From the NCBI RefSeq assembly GCF_002736105.1, contig NZ_CP024123.1, positions 2,596,001 to 2,660,000 on the forward strand: a stretch of DNA of 64,000 nucleotides, read 5' to 3'. Position 1 is the first letter of the stretch, and each line of letters opens with the position of its first letter. A program made the translations under genes and the position numbers. This document shows, one piece after another, positions 8,473 to 16,930 of this stretch. Source of the stretch: Solibacillus sp. R5-41. GTDB taxonomy: Bacteria > Bacillota > Bacilli > Bacillales_A > Planococcaceae. Below the pieces are notes generated by a model. The model worked only from the letters and a program-made list of their open reading frames with translations, did not search any database and was not told the DNA's origin.

Positions 8473-8973
8473 CTAATCAATTTGTTGTTTTTCTGCGTAA
8501 TACCATTTTAAATAATACATTATTCCAGACTTATCGACCCAGCTAAAATCTATTAGATCCTTCTCTAGTGAATGGTGTAGCTCATCTACTGGAATCCACT
8601 TTATATCCATAGTACCGTCGCCTTCTTTAACTAAATTACCAGAGGCTTGACATCGAAAATAAGTGCCTAATGAATCTACTGGACCATTTGTCGTTTGATA
8701 AACAGCAAAAGGCTTCATAGCTTCAACATTTGAGTCCACATCATTAGTTTCAATTCTAGTTTCTTCCCCAAAAATCTTTGTTATATGAAGTCCTGTTTCT
8801 TCGTGCACTTCTCTTTTAAGTCCTTCCATAAATGACTCGAATTCCTCTAACCTTCCTCCAGGTAGCTCATAAGGTGTTTTATTCTCATTAGATTTAACCC
8901 TTTTTTGTATAACGATTTCAGTTCCATTTGGTCCATTTCTTTCAATTATTGCTCTAACATTTACATAGATCAT
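8473..8973 (-). CDS. Nudix hydrolase, 166 aa
   Basis: A complete Nudix box runs from GGRLEEF to REVHEETGL near residues 38-61, with all metal-binding glutamates. Such enzymes cleave nucleoside diphosphates linked to another group; the substrate is not predictable here. Start ATG after a GGGAG site. It is a single-gene cassette and one of four Nudix genes in the window (also 49137, 56143, 58454), which share little outside the box. Confidence 0.9.
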   Translation of the reverse strand: MIYVNVRAIIERNGPNGTEIVIQKRVKSNENKTPYELPGGRLEEFESFMEGLKREVHEETGLHITKIFGEETRIETNDVDSNVEAMKPFAVYQTTNGPVDSLGTYFRCQASGNLVKEGDGTMDIKWIPVDELHHSLEKDLIDFSWVDKSGIMYYLKWYYAEKQQID

Positions 8974-9004
8974 ACAAGTTCTCCCTCACTTTTCCTCTTC
9001 AACT

Positions 9005-9104
9005 AGATGGCCCGATTGTTGAATACAAGTTAAAACCTCTCTTGAACTAAACTGCTGCGTTAGTTCAATAAGAACTTGTTCTGCTAAAGCCCCCGTTAAT
9101 TAAA
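9005..9104. repeat. Boundary repeat, F hairpin with shortened B segment
   Basis: F hairpin, then core I (TTGAACTAAA, CTGCTGC, GTTAGTTCAA). Only the right part of B remains (CTTGTTCTGCTAAAG). Core II ends GTTAATTAAA. The same altered right end occurs before the intact gene copy at 46655. Confidence 0.85.
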
Positions 9105-9109
9105 TATGA

Positions 9110-9256
9110 TTACTGAAATAAACCGAATATCCAAACTATCAAATACATTGGAACTGCAATAATTATCGCCCCTGCAAGTAAATAGCTAATCTACCTTATA
9201 ATAAATTTTAAAATATCTTATATAGCACCTGCTAAGTCGTCAACAAATCTCAACAC
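9110..9256 (-). pseudogene. Decayed copy of the 48-aa membrane peptide gene
   Basis: The same length and register as the intact gene at 46655-46801, including the GGGAGGGG ribosome binding site and GTG start, but with two in-frame nonsense codons (TAA at codon 13 and TAG at codon 22). It is too short and too damaged to be recognised without the other copy. Confidence 0.75.
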
Positions 9257-9351
9257 TAAAAATCCCCTCCCGCAACATATAGCTTGGTGATTCTATTTTA
9301 ATAGTATTTTCCTCTAGGGAAACAATATATATAGTCAATTCAGCGTTGTTT

Positions 9352-9400
9352 AGTTACATAACTTTCATTTGGGATCGTTTTTTGATGATAGAATGTAATT
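9352..9400. repeat. Boundary repeat, type E fragment
   Basis: Only the GTTACATAACTTTCATTTGGG stem region of E is left, followed by ATCGTTTTTTG in place of the usual AACGTTATT. No core. Confidence 0.5.
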
Positions 9401-9432
9401 ATTATGAAAATGTAAATATTAGTACAATAAGG

Positions 9433-9867
9433 TTATTTCACTTCAGCATAGTTCCCTTTTCCCTTTTCCCAATTAGCTCTTACACGATAAACGTACATAC
9501 CTTTTTCTTTAGGAACTACAATTGAGCCATTTTTCACTTCAACTTTTTGTACATTTTCTTCATCTACTCATTGCTCTAACTCCATTGTTCCAGCAATAGG
9601 TTTTATCTTAAATTCAATTTTTATTTTTTCATTCGATGATACAACTGTTGGTTTATGTGTACTTGCCATATCAAACAGGCTTGTATAAGCCATATCTTTA
9701 CACTGAGCTAAAAATAGCCCCTTCCAACAATACGAACCTTGTGTAGTAGGAATATCAACATCTCCTATTGTTACGTTTGGTGTAGGTGGTTCTAAACGAA
9801 ACGGTTCAAAAATAAATATACCTATCATAATCAGTCCAATAATAATTAATAGAGAAATCTTTTTAAT
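9433..9867 (-). pseudogene. Exported protein gene with an internal TGA
   Basis: One continuous frame of 144 residues: a signal-anchor (KKISLLIIIGLIMIGIFIF), a middle part with two cysteines, and a C-terminal part ending KGKGNYAEVK. It is broken once, at 9568-9570, by TGA after MELEQ. The codon at the expected start, six bases after GGGGGG, is ATT, not ATG. Two defects suggest decay, though AUU initiation is possible. An unrelated in-frame ATG exists further upstream at 9930. Confidence 0.6.
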
Positions 9868-9925
9868 TGTACTCCCCCCTTTATTTACAATAGGCGTTAA
9901 TATTGAATGAAAGTAACAATTCTTT

Positions 9926-9972
9926 TTCAACTAACCTGCCCCGTTAGTTTAAGTACATTTCTTCACAATCTT
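9926..9972. repeat. Boundary repeat, core I with start of type C
   Basis: Intact core I (TTCAACTAAC, CTGCCCC, GTTAGTTTAA) followed by only the first bases of the C segment (CATTTCTTCACAATC). It is the last core before the recombinase operon, about 950 bp left of its 3' end. Confidence 0.8.
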
Positions 9973-10005
9973 TACATTTACATTAACATAAATATCCAAT
10001 AAAAA

Positions 10006-10048
10006 AAATCATCTAACCTCTAAGAAATCTACAGAGGAAAGATGATTT
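10006..10048. terminator. Hairpin, likely bidirectional terminator
   Basis: AAATCATCT and CCTCT pair with AGAGG and AGATGATTT around an 11-base loop, with A-rich and T-rich flanks. Confidence 0.6.
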
Positions 10049-10362
10049 TATTCAAACTTTATTACAAATAATCGTTCTTTATTATAAATAATCAATCTTT
10101 ATTACAAAGCTACATTTTATATTCCCTACTTCTAACTATGCCTAATTGCAAGTGACCTTTTAAGCACGATAGTTACGTGCATTAGGTCAAACTACTGGCA
10201 CACCAGTAACAAAAATTGAAATTGATGGAGCAGTCTATACTTTCGACAGCAGCTTAAAGGCGTGGAAATCTAATGCTTTCACATCAGTAACATCTTCTTC
10301 AAACGTTACTTCAACAGTAGTAGCGTTAATAAAGTTTATCATTCCAACAGGTTTCCACAAAA

Positions 10363-10396
10363 AAGCCCGAATCCCTTTAGTATCAAGGGTTCGGAC
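10363..10396 (+). terminator. Hairpin, likely terminator
   Basis: GCCCGAATCCCT pairs with AGGGTTCGGAC, preceded by a run of A and followed by TTTTATT. It separates a decayed + strand open frame (about 10190-10360, no assignable function) from the recombinase remnant. Confidence 0.65.
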
Positions 10397-10418
10397 TTTT
10401 ATTAAAAGAAGTATTAGT

Positions 10419-10556
10419 ATGGTTAAAGATTTAATTAAAGATTCGTTGGGCCATAATCAACGGAAAACAACGGAAATCTATTTAGAGTCCATTATCAAGC
10501 GAGAGCGAAATGCGGTTCATCAATGGAACCCCGACCTTATGGGAGGTTATATTTAA
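10419..10556 (+). pseudogene. C-terminal tyrosine recombinase remnant
   Basis: A 45-codon frame contains the second catalytic histidine and the tyrosine of a phage-integrase-type recombinase (SLGHNQRKTTEIYLESI), followed by a typical short tail. The RKHR part of the active site is absent, so the fragment is inactive. It lies on the opposite strand from the four intact recombinases and is not a copy of their C-termini. It points to an older recombinase at this place. Confidence 0.7.
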
Positions 10557-10858
10557 TAGTAGAAACTCATCTCATTCTCGAAACTTTGCAGCAGATAGCG
10601 CCGACTAGATTTCCTAAAAAATACTCGGCTTCATACAATAGACCGAACTGTTTATTTTAAAAGCGTTTCGATTTTTTACTTAGTAGGATACTTCTTGTAA
10701 TACAACTTAATTAGATTGAATCATTCACTCCGTAAATGCCACCAATTCTTCAAAAACAACTTGGTTCATTCCGAGATAACGACCCTCTATAAGACGGTGC
10801 GAGACGAGCAGATAAGAGATTATACTTATACGATCCCTCAATACTAAAGGACTATGCA
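10557..10858. other. Intergenic stretch, decayed sequence
   Basis: No intact gene. On the minus strand a short frame around 10720-10850 (…EGRYLGMNQVVFEELVAF…) looks protein-like, but it has no start and I cannot name it. Confidence 0.4.
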
Positions 10859-10860
10859 TA

Positions 10861-10912
10861 AAAAAAAGGATCTAATCAAGTTTTATGGAATACTTGATTA
10901 GATCCTTTTTTT
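10861..10912. terminator. Strong bidirectional terminator of the recombinase operon
   Basis: A perfect stem of about 20 bp (GGATCTAATCAAGT and complement, extended by A/T runs) ends 16 bp after the stop codon of the last recombinase gene. Poly-T follows on either strand, so it can stop transcription from both sides. Confidence 0.88.
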
Positions 10913-10927
10913 ATAACCATCATCCCT

Positions 10928-11773
10928 TTACGTCCAACGATCGTACTCTTCCTTTTGACCCTCTTCATAAAAACGTGTATACAATTGGGTTGTTTTCGGA
11001 TCGTCGTGCCCTAAAAGTAGCTGAATAATATCAAAGCGCATTCCCCTCTTTACCAAATGAGTTGCAAAGGTATGGCGGAGCATGTGGGGGGTAACTCGAA
11101 ACCCCAATTGGCTAGAATAATATCGGAACCGCTCGTTTATTCTTGTTTGGTGAAGCAGCCGGTTAAATCTGCTATTCACAAACACATACGGCAAATCATC
11201 TGTTCTACTTTCAAGATAGGCGGATAAATATCCTCCGCATTCTCGGCTAAATGGAACAATTCGTTCTTTTTTTCTTTTACCTTCTGGAATGAAGATACTC
11301 TTTTCATCCCAATTGATATCTTCCTTTTTCATCGCGATTAACTCGCTAATTCTTACACCCGTCGCATAAAGTACCTCAAGTAAGGCCCTTTCCATTACAT
11401 TTCCTTTAACAAGTTCCCTGCAAAGCATCAATTGCCCCTTGTTTAAATAAGTCGGTTTTTTATCTTCCCGTTTCGGATAGGGAATGTCTTTTGCAGGATT
11501 TTTAGTAACATAGCCCTCTTCCATACAAAATTTAAAAAAAGTCTTTAATCCGATTAATCGATCTTTTATCGTACTCGGTTTATACCCTGCTTCCGACAAA
11601 TGAAGTAGCCAATTTCGGATATCCTTCTTTGATACACGAGAAGGCTCCATTTTTAAATAATCAAAAAGTTGGGTAACACTAAAAATATACCCCTTCATTG
11701 TTTGGGAACTCAGGCGTAGTCTATATTCGAGTTGGAATCGTTCGATGCATGCCTCTGTTTTGATTTCGCTCAT
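10928..11773 (-). CDS. Tyrosine recombinase, 281 aa (second member of pair 2)
   Basis: An N-terminal core-binding domain (about 10-90) precedes a complete catalytic domain: R141 (ATGVRISE), K166/K168, H230 and R233 (HMLRH), H256 (LGHDD) and the nucleophile Y265. It is XerC/D-like in size and most like the 277-aa recombinase at 13743. Its start lies 4 bp after the stop of the 626-aa recombinase gene, so the two are surely co-translated. The partner arrangement suggests that two different subunits act together at one site, as XerC and XerD do. The likely substrate is the boundary-repeat core; this is inference. Confidence 0.93.
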   Translation of the reverse strand: MSEIKTEACIERFQLEYRLRLSSQTMKGYIFSVTQLFDYLKMEPSRVSKKDIRNWLLHLSEAGYKPSTIKDRLIGLKTFFKFCMEEGYVTKNPAKDIPYPKREDKKPTYLNKGQLMLCRELVKGNVMERALLEVLYATGVRISELIAMKKEDINWDEKSIFIPEGKRKKERIVPFSRECGGYLSAYLESRTDDLPYVFVNSRFNRLLHQTRINERFRYYSSQLGFRVTPHMLRHTFATHLVKRGMRFDIIQLLLGHDDPKTTQLYTRFYEEGQKEEYDRWT

Positions 11774-11777
11774 CCTC

Positions 11778-13658
11778 CTATCCCATGTATTTACGGTACA
11801 TGGTTAGTATTTCCTGTTTCGGTAAATTGGCGTAAATTTGGGTAACCTTTATATCCTTATGCCCCAATTCATCTGCGATAAACGATAGGTTGGCTCCCTT
11901 AGATAATAAATCAGTTGCAAAAGTGTGGCGAAACCGGTGTGGATAAAGAGGGCGTGATATCTTGGCGGATTCCCCTAGCCTCCTGACAATCTTTTGAATA
12001 GCTGATATTCCAAGCCGTGCTCCCCATTTCGAAACAAATAGGCCCGGTTGATTATCTTTCCTTGTTGCGAGATACCTTTCTAAAATCATCGAACATTTCC
12101 CTGTAAAATGAACGGTGCGGATCTTTTTTCCCTTCCCTGTGACGATAGCGGTTCGATTTTCAAAATCAATGTGCGCTTTATCGAGTCGGTGAACTTCTCC
12201 AACCCTACAGCCAGTAGCAAGAAGAAATTCAACGATTGCCCGGTTTCGAATCTCCCCGCTTTCACTCTCAAGGAGAATTTTTGCTACTTCTCCTTTTTCC
12301 AAGAATTTTGGAATGGATTTAGGAATACGGGGAAACCAACGCATCTTGATGGGCGACTTCTCCATATATTCTTCATTTACACAAAAGTAGTAGAAGGAAT
12401 TTAGCATACTTAAATAGTTACACACCGTTCCTTCTTTCCATTCCTTTTGGTGCTGAATAAGCCATGTCAGGATACAATCTGAAGTCAACGAATCAAAATC
12501 TCCTTTTCTTTCATAGAAAAAATTGCCTAGAAAAGCACAGTATTTTCTAATCGTACCTTCGCTAAAATGGGAAACTTTCATGCTTAATAAAAATTCATTA
12601 ATTACTTCATGATTCCTTGCGTTCACTAATGTTTTCGTTAATACCCAGTATTTCTCCCCTCCTTTTTCCCATTCTGACTTATAGATGACAGGCGATCTTT
12701 CCATATACCCTTTCCAAACACAAAAGCGGTAGAAAGAGCGGATAAAGCCAACATACGTGCCACTCGTCTCTTTTCTAATGCCTTTCAATGTTTCTTCAAT
12801 CCAAAGGTAGATCTCTTCTGTCGTAATAGAAGAAAATCGTTCCTTCCTTCTTCGAAAAAAAAGTTGCAACATAATGCGGGTATCTTCAATCGTTTTTTTT
12901 GAATAGCCTTCATCTTTTAAATACAAAAGATATTCATTTAGCACTTCCCAATTCTCATGATTAACGATTGGTTGTTGTATTTCCCAATATTTTTCTGCAA
13001 CACCTACCCAGCGGGTCTTTTTAATAGGCATGTTTTCAATATAATCCTTTTCCTCACAAAAGCTAAAAAAGGAGCGGATCACGGAGTAATATCCTGAAAT
13101 ATAGTTAATGGACCATTTGTCCCGATATTTATCAATCCATTGTTCAATATCATTTGCTGTTATTGAAGGATAGGGTTTCTTACAAGCAATAAAAAAACGC
13201 TGTAACATGGAACGATGTGTTTTAATCCTTTTTTCAGTTCTACCGGAATCCTTCATACCTTCCAGATACTCGTTCACGACAGTTTGATTTATCTCGTTCG
13301 GTAAAGATTTCTTTAATACCCAGTATGCTTTTTCCGGTGCTCGCTTTTTTTTCTCCATAACAGGGGACTTTTTTACATACTTCATCAGCACACAAAATTT
13401 GTAAAAAGCCCGAAGGATTGCAACAAATTCTTGTAAGGTTCGTTCCTTCAAATCCCCTTGTAGCTTTTCTAACCATTTCTGAATGTCATCCTGTGTAATT
13501 TCCGTAAACTCTCCTTTCCTATCCTTAAAAAAGAACTGCAACCTAGTTCTATGTAGATATATGGTAGTTTTCTTTTTGTTTTCTTTTCTCAAGCTTGAAA
13601 GAAATTCATTCACTACTATATAATTATTTTGATTAAAGAACTCTCCCCTTATTTCCAC
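11778..13658 (-). CDS. Multi-domain tyrosine recombinase, 626 aa, four tandem core-binding domains
   Basis: The catalytic domain (about 452-626) is complete: R485, K509, H574 and R577 (HRFRH), H600 (LGHKD), Y609. Before it lie four copies of a SAM-like core-binding domain, at about 11-100, 123-210, 236-325 and 349-437. Each begins with a NEYL/NEFL helix, and copies 2-4 are preceded by a YW-containing linker (AYWVL, KYWEI, KYWVL). Normal recombinases of this family have one such domain and about 300 residues. The last module and catalytic domain resemble the 298-aa recombinase at 14583, so internal duplication of the DNA-binding module is the simplest origin. ATG start within GTGGAAATGTGG; 85 bp separate it from the gene upstream. 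Confidence 0.92.
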   Translation of the reverse strand: MEIRGEFFNQNNYIVVNEFLSSLRKENKKKTTIYLHRTRLQFFFKDRKGEFTEITQDDIQKWLEKLQGDLKERTLQEFVAILRAFYKFCVLMKYVKKSPVMEKKKRAPEKAYWVLKKSLPNEINQTVVNEYLEGMKDSGRTEKRIKTHRSMLQRFFIACKKPYPSITANDIEQWIDKYRDKWSINYISGYYSVIRSFFSFCEEKDYIENMPIKKTRWVGVAEKYWEIQQPIVNHENWEVLNEYLLYLKDEGYSKKTIEDTRIMLQLFFRRRKERFSSITTEEIYLWIEETLKGIRKETSGTYVGFIRSFYRFCVWKGYMERSPVIYKSEWEKGGEKYWVLTKTLVNARNHEVINEFLLSMKVSHFSEGTIRKYCAFLGNFFYERKGDFDSLTSDCILTWLIQHQKEWKEGTVCNYLSMLNSFYYFCVNEEYMEKSPIKMRWFPRIPKSIPKFLEKGEVAKILLESESGEIRNRAIVEFLLATGCRVGEVHRLDKAHIDFENRTAIVTGKGKKIRTVHFTGKCSMILERYLATRKDNQPGLFVSKWGARLGISAIQKIVRRLGESAKISRPLYPHRFRHTFATDLLSKGANLSFIADELGHKDIKVTQIYANLPKQEILTMYRKYMG

Positions 13659-13742
13659 ATTTCCACCCTTTCTATAAATTAGTTGTACATGATTAACCTT
13701 AAGATTCTGTTTATAAGAATTTCCTCTTAATATCCGCTTATT

Positions 13743-14576
13743 TTAAATTTGATATTGATCATACTGTTTTTTCCTAGTATGATTCATCAATCTTGTATAA
13801 ATTCTGGTGCTATTAATATTCGCATGACCTAACAGATCTTGGATATAGGTAAACTTCATTCCTTTTTCCGCCAAATGCGCTGCAAACGTATGACGCATCG
13901 TATGTGGTCTCACTTTAAATCCCAGTTCTTCAGAAAAGAACCGGAATTGTTGTTCAACAAACACACGGCTTAATGGGCCGCCTCGGCAATTCGAAAAAAG
14001 ATAATCACTTTCTTTTTCTCTCTGTTCCAGATACGTTTTCAGGCGTACTGCACAGTCATATGAAAAGAGTACAAAGCGTTCCTTATTCCCTTTGCCTTTT
14101 CGTATCCAGATTTGCCGCGTATCCCACTTCACATCCTCCAACTTAATTTGCAATAGTTCACTAATTCGAACACCAGTCGCATATAACGTCTCCACAATCG
14201 CTCGATCTCGAGGTTTCTGCCGGGTTAATTCTTGCAGCAATGCAATTTCTTTTTTACTTAAATAATAAGGAAGTGAATCATCAATTTTTGGTGTACTGAC
14301 AGTTAGCGTCGGATTTTTTTTTATTTTACTTTCTTCCATACAATAGTTATAAAATGATTTCAATGCAGCCAACTTTAAATGAATTGAACGTGGTTTTAAT
14401 CCTATTTCCTCCAAATGGGCTAACCAAGATCGTATGTCAGTTGCTCTTACATCTTCATAGTTCTTCTCGTAAAATACAAAAAACTGAGTAAGAGCAATTC
14501 GGTAGCCTCGAATTGTTTCAGGACTAAATCTAGCATGATGGTCATTAAAGAAAGCTTGTTGCGCTTCTATATTCAT
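13743..14576 (-). CDS. Tyrosine recombinase, 277 aa (second member of pair 1)
   Basis: A core-binding domain (about 8-90) and a catalytic domain with R137 (ATGVRISE), K162, H225 and R228 (HTMRH), H251 (LGHAN) and Y260. It starts 6 bp after the 298-aa gene ends, with GGGG before the ATG, so the two form a translated pair. Close in sequence to the 281-aa recombinase, which implies that the two pairs arose by duplication of a pair. It should cut one strand at a site shared with its partner. Confidence 0.93.
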   Translation of the reverse strand: MNIEAQQAFFNDHHARFSPETIRGYRIALTQFFVFYEKNYEDVRATDIRSWLAHLEEIGLKPRSIHLKLAALKSFYNYCMEESKIKKNPTLTVSTPKIDDSLPYYLSKKEIALLQELTRQKPRDRAIVETLYATGVRISELLQIKLEDVKWDTRQIWIRKGKGNKERFVLFSYDCAVRLKTYLEQREKESDYLFSNCRGGPLSRVFVEQQFRFFSEELGFKVRPHTMRHTFAAHLAEKGMKFTYIQDLLGHANINSTRIYTRLMNHTRKKQYDQYQI

Positions 14577-14582
14577 AGATAT

Positions 14583-15479
14583 CTACCCCATTATATTTTG
14601 ATAAGCTAACATAATATCTTCCGTAGGTATGCGTGCATAAACACGAGTAGTATTCAAGTTGGTATGCCCCATTTCATCTGCAATAAATTCCAGTTCTGCT
14701 CCTCTGGCTAACATATTCGTCGCAAAGGTATGCCGGCAACAATGCGGATGTAACGATTGCTCAAGACCCGCTAATTTCCCAAGTTTCGTGGTGATTTTAT
14801 AGATACCATTTTGTTGAAGCGGCTGACCATATATATTCATAAATAACGGTTCTTTCACATCACCGGATCTCGTCCATAAGTAATCTTTTATAATGAGCGC
14901 ACATTCCTCTGAAAAATGAACCTGTCGAAATTTTTTCCCTTTCCCTTGAACTACAACAGTTCGTCGTTCTAAGTCCACATCTTGAATTAATAATTGAGCA
15001 ACTTCGGACCTTCGGCAGCCAGAAGAGAATAGAAATAGGACAAGTGCCCGGTCTCTGAGAGGCAACCGTTCCGCAGCCATTTTCACTCGTGCATACTCTT
15101 GTTCTGTAAGAAATTTTGGCAAAGGCTGAGGTACTTTCGGTCCCCACCGCTTTTTCATCAACATTTTCTCTAAGTAATCTTCCTCAAGACAAAACTTAAA
15201 AAAAGAAGACAAAATAGAAAGTACAATAATCACTGTTGTTTCCTTTTTCCCTACCGAGAATTTATTCACCCATTTCAATACATCTTCGGAGGTTAGCAAG
15301 TCCAACGCAACTAAACACTCGCTACAAAAACGCTCTAAGAGCGAACGGTATTTTGAAATCGTTGCTTCCGCTTTATTCGCTAATTTTAAACTTAGTAAGT
15401 ATTCATTTAATATCTTTCTCGTTTGTATGGGAATTGCTTCATGGGTACTAATCCAATATTTTTTTTCATGATTCGTCAC
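14583..15479 (-). CDS. Tyrosine recombinase, 298 aa (first member of pair 1, first gene of operon)
   Basis: A core-binding domain starts with the same YW linker and NEYL helix (KKYWISTH, KILNEYLLSLK) as the repeated modules of the 626-aa protein. Catalytic residues are R156 (SSGCRRSE), K180, H246 and R249 (HCCRH), H272 (MGHTN) and Y281. The start is GTG after a GGTGG site. It heads the four-gene operon that ends at the terminator at 10861. The extra helix that marks integron integrases between the second and third active-site motifs is not visible, so it is not an IntI. Confidence 0.93.
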   Translation of the reverse strand: MTNHEKKYWISTHEAIPIQTRKILNEYLLSLKLANKAEATISKYRSLLERFCSECLVALDLLTSEDVLKWVNKFSVGKKETTVIIVLSILSSFFKFCLEEDYLEKMLMKKRWGPKVPQPLPKFLTEQEYARVKMAAERLPLRDRALVLFLFSSGCRRSEVAQLLIQDVDLERRTVVVQGKGKKFRQVHFSEECALIIKDYLWTRSGDVKEPLFMNIYGQPLQQNGIYKITTKLGKLAGLEQSLHPHCCRHTFATNMLARGAELEFIADEMGHTNLNTTRVYARIPTEDIMLAYQNIMG

Positions 15480-15521
15480 AAGTTACCACCATCCCTATTA
15501 TTTCCTACAATTCTAAAATGT

Positions 15522-15539
15522 GTTAACATCATTGTTAAC
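15522..15539. promoter_or_regulatory. Inverted repeat upstream of the recombinase operon
   Basis: GTTAACA and TGTTAAC face each other across TCAT, 43 bp before the start of the first recombinase gene. It could be an operator for the operon or a degenerate recombinase-binding site, since the arms share GTTA with the repeat arms. Confidence 0.4.
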
Positions 15540-15780
15540 TGTTATTTCCATTTTTAAACATAATTTTGGGGTTATATGTAAAAGTATTTCACTTGATGAT
15601 TTACCTACAAACTTAATATTCGAAATCTCAAAGCTATACGTATTTTAAAATTTTTCCACAAAAAAAGAGGACGACTTATAGTCTAACGGAAACCCTCATC
15701 AAGTAATTTTCCATGATAAAAAGTATCTGATGTTGACTTGGAATAAAGATTGTTTAAATTACAACTATAAAAGATGATTC

Positions 15781-15937
15781 TTATAAAAAATCATAGCCCC
15801 ATTTTGAACAAAAATCGTTCAAAATGGGGCTATTTTCCATATTCGTATAGGGCATTTTGTAATAAAGATTGATAATTTCGGAAACCGAATCTTCAACTTA
15901 AGCCCCCGTTAGTTTAAGTGAACAATTTCACAATCTG
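15781..15937. repeat. Boundary repeat, type H with one core
   Basis: A 17-bp stem (15793-15833) and a small TTCGG/CCGAA hairpin are followed by core II (TTCAACTTAA, GCCCCC, GTTAGTTTAA). The same unit is at 21302-21425, and together the two enclose the ABC/two-component genes. This is the nearest core to the start of the recombinase operon and hence a candidate primary site. Confidence 0.85.
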
Positions 15938-15947
15938 ACATTTAATA

Positions 15948-15977
15948 AAACAAGAGTTGTAAAGTCAACTCTTGTTT
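15948..15977. terminator. Hairpin, likely terminator
   Basis: AAACAAGAGTTG pairs perfectly with CAACTCTTGTTT around a 6-base loop, just past the end of a minus-strand acetyltransferase remnant. Confidence 0.6.
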
Positions 15978-15988
15978 ATCTTGTTAAC

Positions 15989-16099
15989 TTAAATTTTCAT
16001 AGCAGGTTTTAATGCTTCCCATTCTTCTCTTAAAATGCCCATACGAATTGAATCATAATAATTGCCTTCATAAAAGCGTACAAAGATTGCGTTTTTTAC
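15989..16099 (-). pseudogene. GNAT acetyltransferase, C-terminal remnant
   Basis: A 36-codon open end reads VRFYEGNYYDSIRMGILREEW..., the usual C-terminal strand and helix of RimJ/RimL-type acetyltransferases. There is no start and a TGA lies just upstream. Its 5' part was probably lost when the ABC cassette arrived. Confidence 0.5.
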
Positions 16100-16160
16100 T
16101 CATGCTTCTTTTTACTTTTAAAAATAAACTTAACATATTCATAAATCGAAAGGGGCAAAT

Positions 16161-16916
16161 ATGGTGAATATATTATTATCTGCGAAAAATGTGATAAAGA
16201 TTTACAATAAGAATCAAGCGTATGGACTTAATAAAGTATCTTTTGATATTGAGTCGGGTGAATTTGTGGCTATTATGGGGGCATCAGGATCCGGGAAGAC
16301 AACTTTATTAAATGTCCTATCAACTATTGATACGCCAACCGATGGTGATATTTTGATAAACGGTGTAAATATTAGGACACTCAACGATAACAAATCGGCT
16401 GATTTTAGAAATAAGTATTTAGGATTTATTTTCCAGGAGTATTTCTTGCTCGATAGTTTAACGGTGAAGGAAAATATTGCTGTACCACTTACTTTGCTAC
16501 AAAAATCCCCAAAAGAAATTGAATCATCTATAAATAGCTTAGCAAATCGTTTTGGGATATTCGAACAATTATCCAAATACCCGAGTCAACTTTCTGGAGG
16601 ACAAAAACAAAGAGTAGCTGCAGCAAGAGCAATTGTGAAACAACCAAGTATTTTATTTGCAGACGAACCCACAGGTGCGTTAGATTCAAGCTCTGCAACA
16701 GCATTACTTTACAAATTAAGAGAAGTCAATGAGGAACTTCATACGACGATTTTAATGGTAACGCATGATGCTTATACTGCAAGCTTTTCGAGTAGAATTC
16801 TAATATTTCAAGATGGAGATATTTTGAAAGAGCTAAGAAGAAATGGTCGAGATAGAAAGGATTTTTATGAAGATATATTAACAGAAATTACCAAAATCGA
16901 GATAAATAAGAGATAG
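16161..16916 (+). CDS. ABC transporter ATP-binding protein (BceA/MacB class)
   Basis: Walker A GASGSGKT near residue 39, signature LSGGQKQR, Walker B ILFADEPTGALD and the H-loop VTHD are all present. The sequence belongs to the class that works with FtsX-like permeases in export of, or resistance to, antimicrobial peptides. The permease gene follows after 14 bp. Orientation is opposite to the recombinase genes and to most cassettes. Confidence 0.92.
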   Translation: MVNILLSAKNVIKIYNKNQAYGLNKVSFDIESGEFVAIMGASGSGKTTLLNVLSTIDTPTDGDILINGVNIRTLNDNKSADFRNKYLGFIFQEYFLLDSLTVKENIAVPLTLLQKSPKEIESSINSLANRFGIFEQLSKYPSQLSGGQKQRVAAARAIVKQPSILFADEPTGALDSSSATALLYKLREVNEELHTTILMVTHDAYTASFSSRILIFQDGDILKELRRNGRDRKDFYEDILTEITKIEINKR

Positions 16917-16930
16917 AAAGGAGCCTTGAT

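Noticed and set aside
10190-10360. A surface-protein gene on the + strand
   Set aside because: The frame is protein-like (TGTPVTKIEIDGAVYTFDSS) but has no start and ends in a terminator hairpin; I can neither name it nor show it to be intact.
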